This document shows positions 11,641 through 21,989 of a stretch of 64,000 nucleotides of DNA, piece after piece. Position 1 is the first letter of the stretch. Each line of letters starts with the position of its first letter. Origin of the DNA: Datisca glomerata (lineage: Eukaryota; Streptophyta; Magnoliopsida; Cucurbitales; Datiscaceae); the NCBI GenBank assembly GCA_003255025.1, contig QANY01008042.1, forward strand, positions 372,001 through 436,000, given 5' to 3'. A program made the translations under genes and the position numbers. The notes under the pieces were generated by a model that searched no databases, was not told where the DNA came from, and saw only the letters and a list, made by a program, of their open reading frames with translations.

Positions 11641-11811
11641 TTCCCCAAACCTGGGAGAATATTCTGGCAATTTATTAATTATGCTTGTGAATTCCCCAAA
11701 TATTATTGTAATCTTTTAATTATGGTTAAATCTCCTTGGAATACGGTGGATATTCCATCCTTAGGAGAATATTTCTCATTTTAAGAGATGTAACAAGATC
11801 TCATGAGTAGC

Positions 11812-11830
11812 CTATAAATAAAGGCTAACT
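11812..11830 (+). promoter_or_regulatory. Probable LTR TATA box
   Basis: CCTATAAATAAAGG sits about 70 bases upstream of the CT-rich leader of the LTR. It is the best promoter-like match in the LTR; assigned by position and sequence only. Confidence 0.45.
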
Positions 11831-11882
11831 GTAAGTTCAAGAGAGGCAATTCTAATCACCTAAAAATAGTCTTCTTTGAGTA

Positions 11883-11883
<1 letters not shown>

Positions 11884-11914
<31 letters not shown>

Positions 11915-11918
11915 TACA
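11884..11918. repeat. CT/CA compound microsatellite
   Basis: Uninterrupted (CT)n followed by (CA)n in the LTR leader, likely polymorphic. Confidence 0.95.
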
Positions 11919-12020
11919 CAATTTACTTCTTTTAGTGTGTGAGGAAAAAATCTTTTATATTTTGGTGCTTTCATTGAAAGCGAGTGGAAACCTCAAAGAA
12001 AAACCCTTGAAAACCAAACA

Positions 12021-12511
12021 ATGCCTCGAACCATATCAAACACTACCCTCAATAAAGGAAAATGGAACGGGGATGATCATGCCAATCAACCCGCTCCCCC
12101 AGCTGAATAGAATGCAAGAGATGGAGCAACGAAATGCTGAAACACTACACAACACATGGCAAGCAATGCAATAACAAATCACCGCGCTGCACGGGCCTTC
12201 ACACGTGCAGAAGTCAGTCAACATACCAATCGTGAGGAATGGGAAAATCATCCAGAAGGAGGCATGCGTGAAACTAAACATGAGGACAACGAAAACACAG
12301 GTATATGCAAAATGAAGATGTTGAAGTCCAGTTTCAAATCCACGAAAAAGAGGTAGCTGGAGAAATTCGTCCACCAAAAGTTGTAACAGAAGCGTCAATG
12401 GAAGAGATGCTGGAGAGAAAGATGATGGAGCATATGAATCTGGGGAATGTGGGAAAAGCAGACCTTGAGTTACTCACCAAAATCCTGTTGAGCCTGAAAG
12501 TCCTGACCGCC
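12021..12511 (+). pseudogene. Gag N-terminal part, Tat-type element
   Basis: Starts at an ATG near 12021 (MPRTISNTT) shortly after the LTR motif, as expected for gag. It continues through a Gln/Glu-rich, weakly conserved N-terminal region in shifting frames (12021-12110, 12156-12356, 12305-12511), so at least two indels or stops have occurred. It ends abruptly in LLTKILLSLKVLTA exactly where the minus-strand chromovirus LTR begins; the downstream half resumes at 17885. Confidence 0.6.
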
Positions 12512-13016
12512 TGATGTAGCAGAAGCCTCTAAGAAAACCTAACAATATCAAACATCGTTGAATCACGCACGTTTACAGTAATTGGATTTTCTAAAACTTG
12601 TTGAATTCTGAGATTACCAGGATTTAGGTATCAATTTTGATAAATCATAAAATATCAAAAATTAGAATTATAGAGAGAAAACGTCTCAAATAAATATCAT
12701 AAGCTACCGCATAAAACCTAAACAAAATGTATTTAAATTGTCTCAGAAAACCCTAAACATAAAATAAATGTAAAATTATAAAAATGTCTAAAACTTGCGA
12801 AAATAGCTTCCAGACTTCTGAAAGTAATCAAAACAACCTTTTTTGGGCATGAAACTGGGCCGTAAGGGGTAAACCTATTTTTACACATATATCTCTGAAT
12901 AAGCTTCGATTTGATATCTTACGGGCCTTTGAGTCAACCCGAGTCAAAAGTTATGGCTTCCGGAAGGTGGACTGCCCATGCGACGATTCATTCGCTCTAA
13001 AAACTCTAACGCTACA
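12512..13016 (-). mobile_element. 3' LTR of the chromovirus
   Basis: Plus-strand ends are TGATGTAGC and ACGCTACA; it aligns along its whole length with 17381-17884. The last 24 codons of pol lie inside this LTR. Confidence 0.9.
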
Positions 13017-14325
13017 CCGACCACGTCATTCTCCCCAGGGTAGAGAAAATTTGACCTTGAATTTTCAGCCGTATCATCATCAGAAGAATCACTGTGGAAG
13101 GGAATCAAATGTTTAACATTGAACACATCAGGGGTACGAATGTGGCTAGACAGCTTCAACCGGTAGGCGTTTGGATTTATCTTCTCAATAATCTCGACAG
13201 GTCCAATCTTCTTGGCAGACAACTTGTTCTAGTCACCAACTGAAAAGCGATCCTTAGTTAGGATTGCCCACGTGAAATCCCCAACCTCAAAATCTAATTG
13301 CCTGCACATCCAATCAACATCTTGTTTATATCATGCATTTACTGAACACAAGTTTTCATGAACGGCCTTGTGAACATCATGTAGACCATATACAAACTTT
13401 TTTGCCTTACTGTGGACCTTCGACTTACTCGGTAAAACCATCAAATCGAGTGGTCCATTCTGTTGTTTTGAATAAACCACCTAAAAAGGACTGGAACCGG
13501 TACTGCAATTGCTGCATGGTTATGAGCAAACTCTGCCTGACACATATTCTGGTCCCATCTCTTCACATGTTTGCCAACCAAACAACGTAAAAGATTGCCC
13601 AAAGAATTGTTGACCACCTCACTCTGCCCATCCGTTTGAGGATGATAAGCACTACTAAAATTGAGTTGTGTATTAACCATCTTCCACAAGCTACGCCAAA
13701 AATGACTAAGACAGTATCTTTATCAGAAACAATAGAAGCAGGAAGCTCATGTAGACGATATATCTCATGAAAAATAATTGTGCCACATGAACAACATCGT
13801 AGTTTTCTTGCAAGGGATCAAATGAACCATCTTAGAGAAACGATCCACAACAACATAGATGGCATCATTACTTATCTTCATGCGAGGCAACCCCAACACA
13901 AAATCCATACTAATATCCTTCCAAGGCTGAGAAGGAACTGGCAAGGGCATATATAATCCTGCATTAGTGGCAGAACCCTTAGATACTTGGAAAATTCTGC
14001 ACCGTTGCACATATTTCTCTACCTCCTTGCGCATACTCTGCCACAAAAATGACGACTGCACCAGTTGTAAGGTTCTATCTTTGTCAACGTGACCCTTACC
14101 ATGAAGTTTCTTGATAATTTGTAATCGTAGGCTACAATCTGGGATACAAAATTGATTCCCTTTAAACAGAAATCCATCATTTAACAAGAAATCTGTTTTC
14201 TTTCTAGTCTGTATACCTTGGAGAACCACAGAGAAATAAGGATCAATAACAAGCAAGGCACAAAAAGAATCAAAACTAGGTACCTCAACCCACATAGCGA
14301 CCAGCAAACTACTCATGCGACTCAA
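12944..14325 (-). pseudogene. Integrase, chromovirus pol C-terminus
   Basis: 14325-13765: H2C2 zinc region (KKLHGKGHVDKDRTLQLV, then YVQRCRIFQVSKG where the second Cys is Phe), followed by the core start MDFVLGLPR and VVVDRFSKMVHLIPC. 13689-13441: core end SSAYHPQTDGQSEVVNNSLGNLL. 13222-12944: C-terminal part GPVEIIEKINPNAYRLKLSS, DVFNVKHLIPFHSDSSDDD and a tail VALEFLERMNRRMGS. The tail extends 73 bases into the LTR that starts (minus) at 13016. Frames shift between the three pieces, and a stop near 13689 breaks the core. No chromodomain recognised. Confidence 0.85.
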
Positions 14326-14337
14326 TGCATCTGCAAC

Positions 14338-15855
14338 TCAGTTGGTTATCCCAGCCTTGTGTTTGACCACGCAAGTGAATTTCTCGAGATAAGCAACGCA
14401 CCTCGCATGTCTAGGAGACACTTTATCCTGTTTATGTAAATGCCTCAAAGAGTCATGATTAGTATACAATATGAATTCCCCGTGAAATAGGCAATGATGC
14501 CAATGCTTCACAGCCTGTACTACTGCATAAAACGCAACGTCATAAGTACTGTATCTGATTTTTACGTCAGACAACTTCTCGTTTAAATAGGCCAATGGTT
14601 TGCTACTCTGACTTCAAAATGCCCCAATCCTAACCTTAGAAGCGTCAGTGTGTAACTCAAATGGCTCTGCAAACTCTGGCAACATTAAAATCGGTGCAGT
14701 GGTTAGAAGTTCCTTAATCGATCGAAACGCTGAATCTGCTTCATGGGTCCATGAAAACTTACCCCCTTTTATACAATCAGTAATCAATGCCATAATACTA
14801 CTGAAGTGTGGATAAAAGGCCTATAAAAAGACACAAGACCATGAAAAATCCTAACCTCAATAATCATTTTTAGTCTAGGGCACTATCTCACTGCCTCAAC
14901 TTTAGCCTCATCTACCAGCAATTTGTCTCTAGAAACCACATACCTCAAAACAACACCTTTGGAGTCATAAACATGTACTCCTCCTTTGCTGCATAAAAGT
15001 GTTCCCTGCGGAGTACAACTAAAACCTCTCTCACATGCTGCAGATGTTCCTCTGTGTTAGTTCTATAAATTAGAATATTATCGAAATATACAACCACAAA
15101 TATGTCAATAAAGGTCTCAACAGTTGATTTATCACATGCATAAAAGTTCTAGGGGTGTTAGACAACCCAAATGGCATATCAAACCACTCATCGCGAGTCC
15201 TAAAAGTTGTTTTCCACTCATCCCCAGGCCTAACTCGAATCTGGTAGTAGCCACTCTTTAAATCAAGCTTAGTAACTCCACTAATCTGATCTAATAAATC
15301 ATCTAAGAGAGGAATAGAAAACCGATACCTAACATTAATTTTATTGACAGCCATGTTATCCAAACACATCTTCCAAGAACCATCCTTCTTTGGTGTCAAT
15401 AAGGCTGGCACATCACGTGGACTCATACTCTATCTAATATGTCCCTTGGTCAACAATTCCTCGACTTGCATGCGCAGCTCCTCATGCTCGCTAGGGCTCA
15501 TCCTATAATGAGGTTTGTTCTGTAAAACTGCTCTGGGGACCAGATCTATATGGTTTTGTATATCACGTAGTGGTGGCAGTCCATCTAGTAATTCATCTGG
15601 AAATACATTGGAAAATTCTACTAATAAGGGAACCACCGCATCTGGAACTGCTATAGTCTCCGCCGCCTCCTTCCAAATCAACACGAACGCTCTCTCTAAA
15701 TCTTGTAACTCCTCATCAAATTGAGCCAAAGACAATAAATTCGTACTAGTCCCTCTAGCTAAGGGTTTATCTACTGGTTTATTAGGCACCAACACAATTT
15801 TAGTCCCACTAAACAGAAAACTGTAAGTGTTAGCTAGTCCATCATGGATCGCCAC
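14338..15855 (-). pseudogene. Reverse transcriptase and RNase H, chromovirus pol
   Basis: 15855-15430 is the protease-RT linker and RT start (DIQNHIDLVPRA, PHYRMSPSEHEEL), ending in a stop after KGHIR. 15426-15070 continues with [51 protein letters not shown] and [13 protein letters not shown]. The catalytic box reads YFDN in a shifted frame (about 15090-15070), so the second Asp is lost. A few residues are deleted after DQISG. RNase H follows at 14595-14338 with TYDVAFYAVVQAVKHWHHCL and YTNHDSLRHL (the latter usually has T-D-H/Q). Several frameshifts lie between 15070 and 14600. Confidence 0.85.
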
Positions 15856-16053
15856 GCCATCATACTCCCAAGGTCAACCCAATAACAAACGACAAGCATC
15901 CATGGCCACCACATCACACGAAAGATCATCTCTATATTTTGTTCCACCATAAAACGTAACAAGAGCACGTTTAGAAACTGTTACCTCACCACATTTCTTA
16001 AGTCAGGCTAGTTTGTAATGTTTGGGATGTTTCTCCGTCTTAATAGTCAGCTT

Positions 16054-17340
16054 CTACACTGCCTCTTCTGAAATGATATTTTCACAACTGCCAGGGTCAA
16101 TCACGAAATGGCATACCTTGCCTAGGATGGTACAAGTGGACTGGAAAATATCACTCGTCAGCCAATCATCCTCAGCTACTACTTTAAGCGTCAAATATGA
16201 TCTCCTGACAACGAAAGCAATCCCCACATCTCCTGTAATAACCTCTTTATCATCACCCTGATGCTCATCATCAAAAGTTGTATGGTCAGCAATTTCAACG
16301 TCCTCATCGCCACATTCATCAGTTTCAGCAAACAACACTGTCTTACTAGCCCTTTTGCAATCAGACTGTCTATGCCCTGGTTCACCACAAGTAAAACACT
16401 TCATGTTACTACTGCTCACACCTTTGTTAAACTGACTTCCTACCACTTTGCTACCCATGCCTCTTGTATTAGTGTTATTGGTGCCGCTCAATCCACTCCC
16501 ACCACTAACACGACGTGACTGTTTCTCCACCATCAAAGCTCTTTTATGTGCTTCTGACACAGACAAAGGATTAAACATATTAAAGGTATCCTGAATCCGA
16601 ACCCTTAATCCTCCAATGTATCTCGCCACCAACTGTTCCTCCGTTTCTTGGAACTCGTTTCTGGCCATTAACTGGCAAAATTCTATAATATAATCATCCA
16701 CTGATCTCGAACCCTATTTCAAATTCTGTAACTTTTGATACAAAATCTGTTGATAATTATAAGGCAAAAACACAGCTCGCATATGTTTCTGCATCTTTTC
16801 CCAAGAAGAAGTTTTTTACTTACCCAATCTGGTATGAGATAGCTTCAATTGCTGCCACCATGCCGTAGCCCTACCGCGCAACCTGGTCGCCACCAAAGGT
16901 ACTCGTCTGTTCTCTGTCACTCCTTTGAACTCTAAAATCTCCTCAACAGTCACCAACCGGTCAAGGAACTCTTCAGCCTGAAGACTGCCATGAAATTCCA
17001 GTATTTCAGTCTGCATACTGGCCTTCCACCACCTATTATTCTCATCCACTTGGGCTATCTGTCGCCTACAACGGACTTGTGGAATGTGCTCATAGTATTC
17101 TCCTTCATCTTCCCCTTCTGATTTGTCTACCCAGTCACCCTGCCTGATCGGATTTCATGGTTCAGGCATATTCCTCGTATTTTGATTCCCCATCATATTA
17201 ACCATCTGTTTGGTTAATTGTTCCAAATTCACACCATATGTTGGTCCACAATCTACCCGATTTGATGTTCTAGTTGGACGCCATCATCGTGCTTATAAAC
17301 CTCTTGAACTCGCTGATGTCGCTGCTGGTTTCGTCGTGGT
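16054..17340 (-). pseudogene. Gag (with start of protease), chromovirus
   Basis: Capsid-type gag. 17049-16816 carries the conserved FHGSLQAEEFLD, RRVPLVATRLRGRATAWWQQL block. A stop after TRLGK (16816) breaks it, and the stretch 16816-16701 has further stops. The rest (16701-16054) continues with SVDDYIIEFCQL-type sequence, a zinc knuckle CFTCGEPGHRQSDC (CX2CX4HX4C), and then a protease start. The protease active-site triad reads D-P-G in FVIDPGSCENII, where D-S-G or D-T-G is required, so protease would be inactive. The start codon region (about 17340) is not well defined. Confidence 0.85.
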
Positions 17341-17366
17341 GCCATGAAAAATACGGATCAGTTTTA

Positions 17367-17378
17367 GCTTTGATACCA
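17367..17378 (-). other. Primer-binding site, initiator tRNA-Met type
   Basis: Minus strand reads TGGTATCAAAGC two bases after the LTR end; one mismatch to TGGTATCAGAGC. Confidence 0.8.
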
Positions 17379-17380
17379 AA

Positions 17381-17884
17381 TGATGTAGCGGAAGCCTAAA
17401 AAAATCTAACAGTATAAAACATTGTTGAATCGCGCACGATTACTAGTAATTTGATTTTCTAAAACCTATTGAATTCAAAGATTATCAAAATTTATGCATC
17501 AATTTCAATTAATCATGAAATACCAAAAATTAAATTATAGAAAGAAAATGTCTCCAAAAAAATATGATAATCTGCCATATAAAACCTAAACAAAAGGTAT
17601 TTACACTGTCTTAGAAAACCTAAAACATAAAAGAAAGGTAAAATTATGAAAATGTCCAAAACTTTCAAAAACAGCTTTTGGGCCTCTAAAAGTGCTTAAA
17701 ATGACCTTACTGGGTCTAAAATTGGGTTGTGATGGTTGAACCCAGTTACACACATAGTTCCTTGAACGAACTTCGATTTGACAGCTTACGGTCCTCGTGA
17801 GTCCACCCGAGTCAAAAGTTATGACCTCTGGAATGTGGACTGTGCGTGCGACGATCAATTCACTCCAAAAACTCCAACGCTACA
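17381..17884 (-). mobile_element. 5' LTR of the chromovirus
   Basis: Partner of 12512-13016, starting TGATGTAGCGGAAGCC and ending AACGCTACA on plus. The primer-binding site lies immediately to its left (downstream on the minus strand). Confidence 0.9.
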
Positions 17885-18790
17885 CTGTCTGCATTACCAC
17901 CCCTATACTGAAAATTTTTGCGGCACCTAAGTTCAAGCGCTATGAATGGAAGTATGACCCGGTGGACCATCTCAGACGTTTTAAGCAAGTTATGGTATTG
18001 TACCAACATGAGGATGCATTGATATGCCGAATATTTCCTATGAGCCTGGACAGAACTGCACTTAAATGGTATCATTTCCTTGTCACTCATTCAATTACTA
18101 ACTTTGTTGTCATATCTACTATCTTTTTGGAGCAATACTCTACATATCGAGTAGTGATAGAAGATTCAAAGTATCTCCTTACAATCTCTACCAAAAAAGG
18201 AGAAACTCTACGTGAGTACACCCACACATTTAAAGAGGTGATGACCAAGGTGGAGAACTGTGGCGAAAGAGTTACTAGGCTAGTTTTTAAATGGGGGTTG
18301 TACCAGGAATCCCCCCTCTTTGAGGAATTATCAAAATTCAAACCTTTGACCATGGCAGAAACTTTTCAGCGGGCGCAAACTTACATCATGTTGGAAGAAG
18401 AAAAGAATAGTCTATTAAAGCTGACGGAACGATGAAATGATGAGTCAAAAAAGAACAAAATTCTAAAACTGATAGAAAATGAAATCAGAGAGCGGAAAAG
18501 GATAGTGAACGAGGAGATAGTAAGCGAGACAAAGTCTACACACTGTTGACGATATCAATAAACGAAGTTCTAGACATGATAAAGGATAAACCTTGGTTGA
18601 AGAGACCGGCCCCACTTATGAAGGAACTGTACTACAAGAACAAAGATAAGTACTGCTCGTATCACAGGAGCAACATGCATTATACGAATGATTGTTATCA
18701 ACTGAAGGAACTACATCACAAAATTGGTGAAAGAAGGATACCTCAATTAGTTTATGAAGAAATAAGAGCCGAAATAGGAAAGTGAAAAGG
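17885..18790 (+). pseudogene. Gag remainder, Tat-type element
   Basis: Resumes the interrupted gag right after the inserted LTR. Shows the retrotransposon gag core: KYDPVDHLRRFKQVMVLYQ, CRIFPMSLDRTALKWYHFL, KKGETLREYTHTFKE, LVFKWGL, then FKPLTMAETFQRAQTY. After a stop at 18433 the frame changes and 18546-18785 carries the Cys/His region KYCSYHRSNMHYTNDCYQLKE, typical of Tat-type gag. The first ~30 residues read from 17797 are LTR sequence, not gag. Confidence 0.8.
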
Positions 18791-18829
18791 AGGCCCGTAA
18801 CGGGGAAAATGAGATAACGGGAAATAACC

Positions 18830-19300
18830 ACTTCAAGTAGTTGACACCATCATCGCGTTGACTGAACATGAGGAAACTACAAGAAAGGAAAGGAAAGTAT
18901 ATTGTAAGAAACCATTGCTAGAAGAGAATTGGGAATAGGTAAGTTCCTCGAATGATAGCGGTAACCTCCCATTCATATTTGACGACCTGGATTTAGAGCA
19001 TGACAGACGCCATAATGATTCCTTAGTCATCTCAATACAAGTTGGAAACTGTTTGCTAAGGAGGGTGCTAATTGAGGATGGGAGTGCCGTCAATATTCTC
19101 CATCGGTCAACACTCGAGAAAATGTCTATGGGGAACGCAAACTGCAAGGGATCAAGACCATAAGAGGAGATCCAGCTGCATCTCGAATCTATGCCATAAC
19201 CACACTAGAATTAATAAGAAAGAAGACAATGAGAAAGAAGGTGGACGAGCTAACGATTGTAAATAAACAATAGCAATCACAGGAGGACACACAGATGGGT
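18830..19300 (+). pseudogene. Aspartic protease region, Tat-type element
   Basis: Shifting frames contain DSLVISIQVGNCLLRRVLIEDGSAVNIL, a Tat-type protease active-site neighbourhood where the usual D-T/S-G reads E-D-G-S. Frameshifts and stops on either side. Confidence 0.65.
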
Positions 19301-19446
19301 CTGAGATAAGAAGTGGTGGAGGAAACTGAAGCCATCTACTTAGATGAAGAGATATAAAAGACAACCAACCCAGGCAAGCGGAAGAAGAACGACTGATAGA
19401 ATATCTATGGGGAAACAAAGACATCTTTGCGACAACATCCCAGGAA

Positions 19447-20200
19447 ATGCCAGTTATACCTGAAAATAATATATGTCATAAACTGAATACTGATCCTACT
19501 ATCAGGCTAGTAAAGTATCGAAAGAGGAGTTTAGTGCCAGAACAGAATATGGTCATTAAAGAAGAAGTCGACAAGTTGTTGAAAGCGGGCTTCATCAGGG
19601 AGGTAGATTACTTAGAGTGGCTTACAAACGTTGTCATGGTAAAAATGAAGAATGACAAATGGAGAATCTGCATAAACATAAAGCTTACCCCAAAGATGAA
19701 TATCCGCTATGGAGAATAGACCAGATGGTGGATGCCACATCGGGACACGAGCTCCTAAGTTTCTTTGATGCCTTCTCAAGATATAATCAGGTGAAAATGT
19801 TCTAACCTAATCAAGAAAAGACATCTTTCATAACCAAACATGGTACTTTCTATTTCAAAGTACTGCTTTTTAGTTTGAAAAATACAGGTGCTACTTACCA
19901 AAGGTCGGTGTTCAAAATCTTCCAAGAACAGATAAGGAAAACCATATAGTTCTTTGTGGGCGATATGCTAGTAAAGGGATGTAAATGAGAAGATCACATT
20001 AAAGAACTCGATGATACTTTTTCAATCCTGAAGAAAAGCTCTATGGAATTGAATCTAGAAAGATGCACCTTCAGAGTGGCAGCGGGAAAATTCTTAGGTC
20101 ACTTGGTCACACAACGGGGATTTGAAGTCACTCAGACTAGATGAAAGCATTAATGGAAATGCGATCCCCTCAAAGCCGCAAAGAGATAAAAGGCCTAATA
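19447..20200 (+). pseudogene. Reverse transcriptase, Tat-type element
   Basis: Starts ICHKLNTDPTIRLVKYRKRSL and EEVDKLLKAGFIREVDYLEWLTNVVMVK, a strong match to Tat/Ogre RT. Around 19695 a frameshift occurs, then the RT continues in another frame with RIDQMVDATSGHELLSF, then FVGDMLVKG replacing the usual F-V-D-D-M box, and HIKELDDTFSILKK, GKFLGHLVTQRG. Stops occur at several sites (about 19800, 19950, 19988), so it is dead. Confidence 0.8.
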
Positions 20201-20530
20201 GGAATATTAGCAACACTAAATAGATTTCTTTCAAGATCAATAGACAAGTGCAGGCCAAAGAGAAGCGGAGATTCCAGACATGAGAATTGGTCCTCAGAAA
20301 AGGATATCTAATTGTCAGAAAAAAAAAAGAGTGAGAAAACGGGGATTCCAGACAGGAGAACTGGTCCTCAGAAAAATCTTTCACATTGAAGGAAAGCTCG
20401 AGCCAACATGGGAAGGAACGTACATCATTTGTAAATTAGGAGGACGCAATTATTACCACTTGAAAATGGGTGAAGGAACGGAATTGTAGAAACCATGAAC
20501 GCAGTTCATCTGAAAAAAATTTTTGTGTAA
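20200..20530 (+). pseudogene. Pol end with RNase H/integrase-core deletion
   Basis: LATLNRFLSRSIDKC (start of RNase H region, near 20215) is followed within about 60 bases by RGFQTGELVLRKIF, GKLEPTWEGTYIICKL and a final NAVHLKK, which is the integrase C-terminal tail of Tat-type elements. RNase H and the integrase core are therefore missing by an internal deletion near 20265. A local duplication (GGATTCCAGACA twice, 20270 and 20341) flanks the junction. Confidence 0.75.
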
Positions 20531-20639
20531 AGAATGTAAAATACCCATTATACTGACACATATTCCCCGTACTTCTTCCTCAAAATTTTTCCATGCAAAA
20601 ACAATAGCGTTGAACTTCTATCTTCAGTTGGACTACTAC

Positions 20640-21670
20640 TGATAACAGAACTAAGGGCCTAAAACGTCATTGGGAGGGGCAATTCATAAGTTCTACTCTA
20701 AGAAGGAACTAATGGCATAAAAAGTCTTTGGGAGGGGCAGTTCATAAGTACTACTCTTAGAAGGAACTAAAGGCATAAAAAGTCATTGGGAGGAGTGATT
20801 CATAAGTCCTACTCTTAGAAAGAACTAAGGGCATAAAAACTCCTTGAAGGGGGCAATTCATAAGTTTTACTCTAAAAAAGAATTAAGGGTATAAAAAGTC
20901 ATTGGGAGGGGTAGTTCATAAGTCCTACTCTCAAAAATAACTAAGGGCATGAAAAATCTTTGGGATGGGCAGTTCATAAGTCATACTCTCAGAAAGAACT
21001 GAGGGCATAAAAATTCTTTGGGAGGGTCAGTTCTTAAGTCTTACTTCCAAAAGAAAAACTCGGGACATGAAGAGTCTTTTAGAGGCATCCTATAAATCCT
21101 ACTCTTAGAAGGAACTAAGGGCATAAAAAAGTCATTGGGAGGGGTAGTTCATAAGTCTTGCTCTCAGAAAGAACTAAGGGCATAAAAAGTCATTGGGAGG
21201 GGAAGTTGATAAGTCCTACTCTCAAAAGGAACTAAGGGCATAAAAAATCTTTGGGAGGGGCAATTCATAAGTCATACAATCAGAAAGAACTGAGGGCATA
21301 AAAAGTCTTTGGGAGAGGCAGTTCGTAAGTCCTACTTCCAAAAGAAAAACAAGGGACATGAAGAGGTCTTGAGAGGCATCCCATAAATCCAACTCTTAGA
21401 AGGAACTAAGTGTATAAAAAAGTTATTAGGTTGGGCAGTTCATAAGTCCTACTCTCAGAAAGAACTAAGGGCATAAGAATTCATTGGGGGGTAGTTCATA
21501 AGTCCTACTCTCAGAAAAAACTAAGCACATAAAAAAATCTTTGGGAGGAGAAGTTCATAAGTCATACACTCAGAAAGAACTGATGGCATAAAAAGTCTTT
21601 GGGAAGTACAGTTCTTAACTCATACTTCCAAAAGAAAAACTAGGGACATTGAGAGTCCTTGGGAAAGTAG
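20640..21670. repeat. 58-bp tandem array with five-unit higher-order repeat
   Basis: About 18 head-to-tail units of ~58 bases, consensus GAACTAAGGGCATAAAAAGT then CATTGGGAGGGGCAGTTCAT then AAGTCCTACTCTCAGAAA. Distinct variants recur every fifth unit: the GGGACAT variant is at 21062, 21353 and 21643 (spacing 291 and 290), the preceding 'aactgagggcat ... ttccaaaag' variant and the one before that with '...aatcttt' recur in step. Located between pol and the antisense ORF region of the Tat-type element, where such elements often carry satellite-like repeats. Confidence 0.95.
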
Positions 21671-21985
21671 ACTAAAAAGGAAAGTAGACTAAAAAAGTGG
21701 AAACAATCGACTCCAAATAAGCCCATTCTATTATAAGATAATCATAACAAACGGATGGGAGAACGGACCCATTACGCTGCAATTAGAAAGGGAATTCCAA
21801 CCTCAACGGATAGAAAGTATAAACAACCAAAAAGGTATTATCTTGTAGGAAGGATAAGTTATCACCGTTAGAAATGACAGAAAGCACATATTACAAAAAG
21901 ATCACTTCATTAAAAGGAAAATTATAGAGTAAGATAAAACGAAGAAAATAGAAATGTAAGAATTACAAAGGAAAACCCATCAAAA
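21671..21985. other. Tat-element non-coding spacer
   Basis: No coding signal. Contains a short repeat 'aaagtagactaaaaa' at 21675-21700 right after the array. Confidence 0.5.
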
Positions 21986-21989
21986 GCTA

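Larger units (their letters stand above)
11640..11965 (+). mobile_element. 5' LTR (R/U5 part) of the Tat-type element
   Basis: Has a TATA-like 'agcctataaataaaggc' at about 11810, a CT/CA microsatellite (11884-11915), and the 'tggtgctttcattgaaagc' motif at about 11962 that commonly marks the end of Gypsy LTRs just before gag. The LTR 5' edge is not defined, because no second copy exists for comparison. Confidence 0.55.
12512..17884 (-). mobile_element. Ty3/Gypsy chromovirus (CRM-like), complete ends, dead
   Basis: Minus-strand element with two ~505-bp LTRs, a tRNA-Met-type primer site, gag and pol in order gag-PR-RT-RH-IN. It is inserted in the gag of the Tat-type element. Flanks are CCGCC (12507-12511) and CTGTC (17885-17889), which agree at 3 of 5 bases with both differences C versus T, so they may be an old target duplication. 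The two LTRs look only about 80-85% identical by eye, implying an old insertion. Pol has several stops, a lost catalytic Asp and deletions. The pol end reaches into the LTR, a feature of the CRM clade. Confidence 0.85.

Noticed and set aside
13333..16518. Plus-strand ORFs at 13333, 14218, 15515, 16022, 16261
   Set aside because: Shadows of the minus-strand chromovirus pol and gag.
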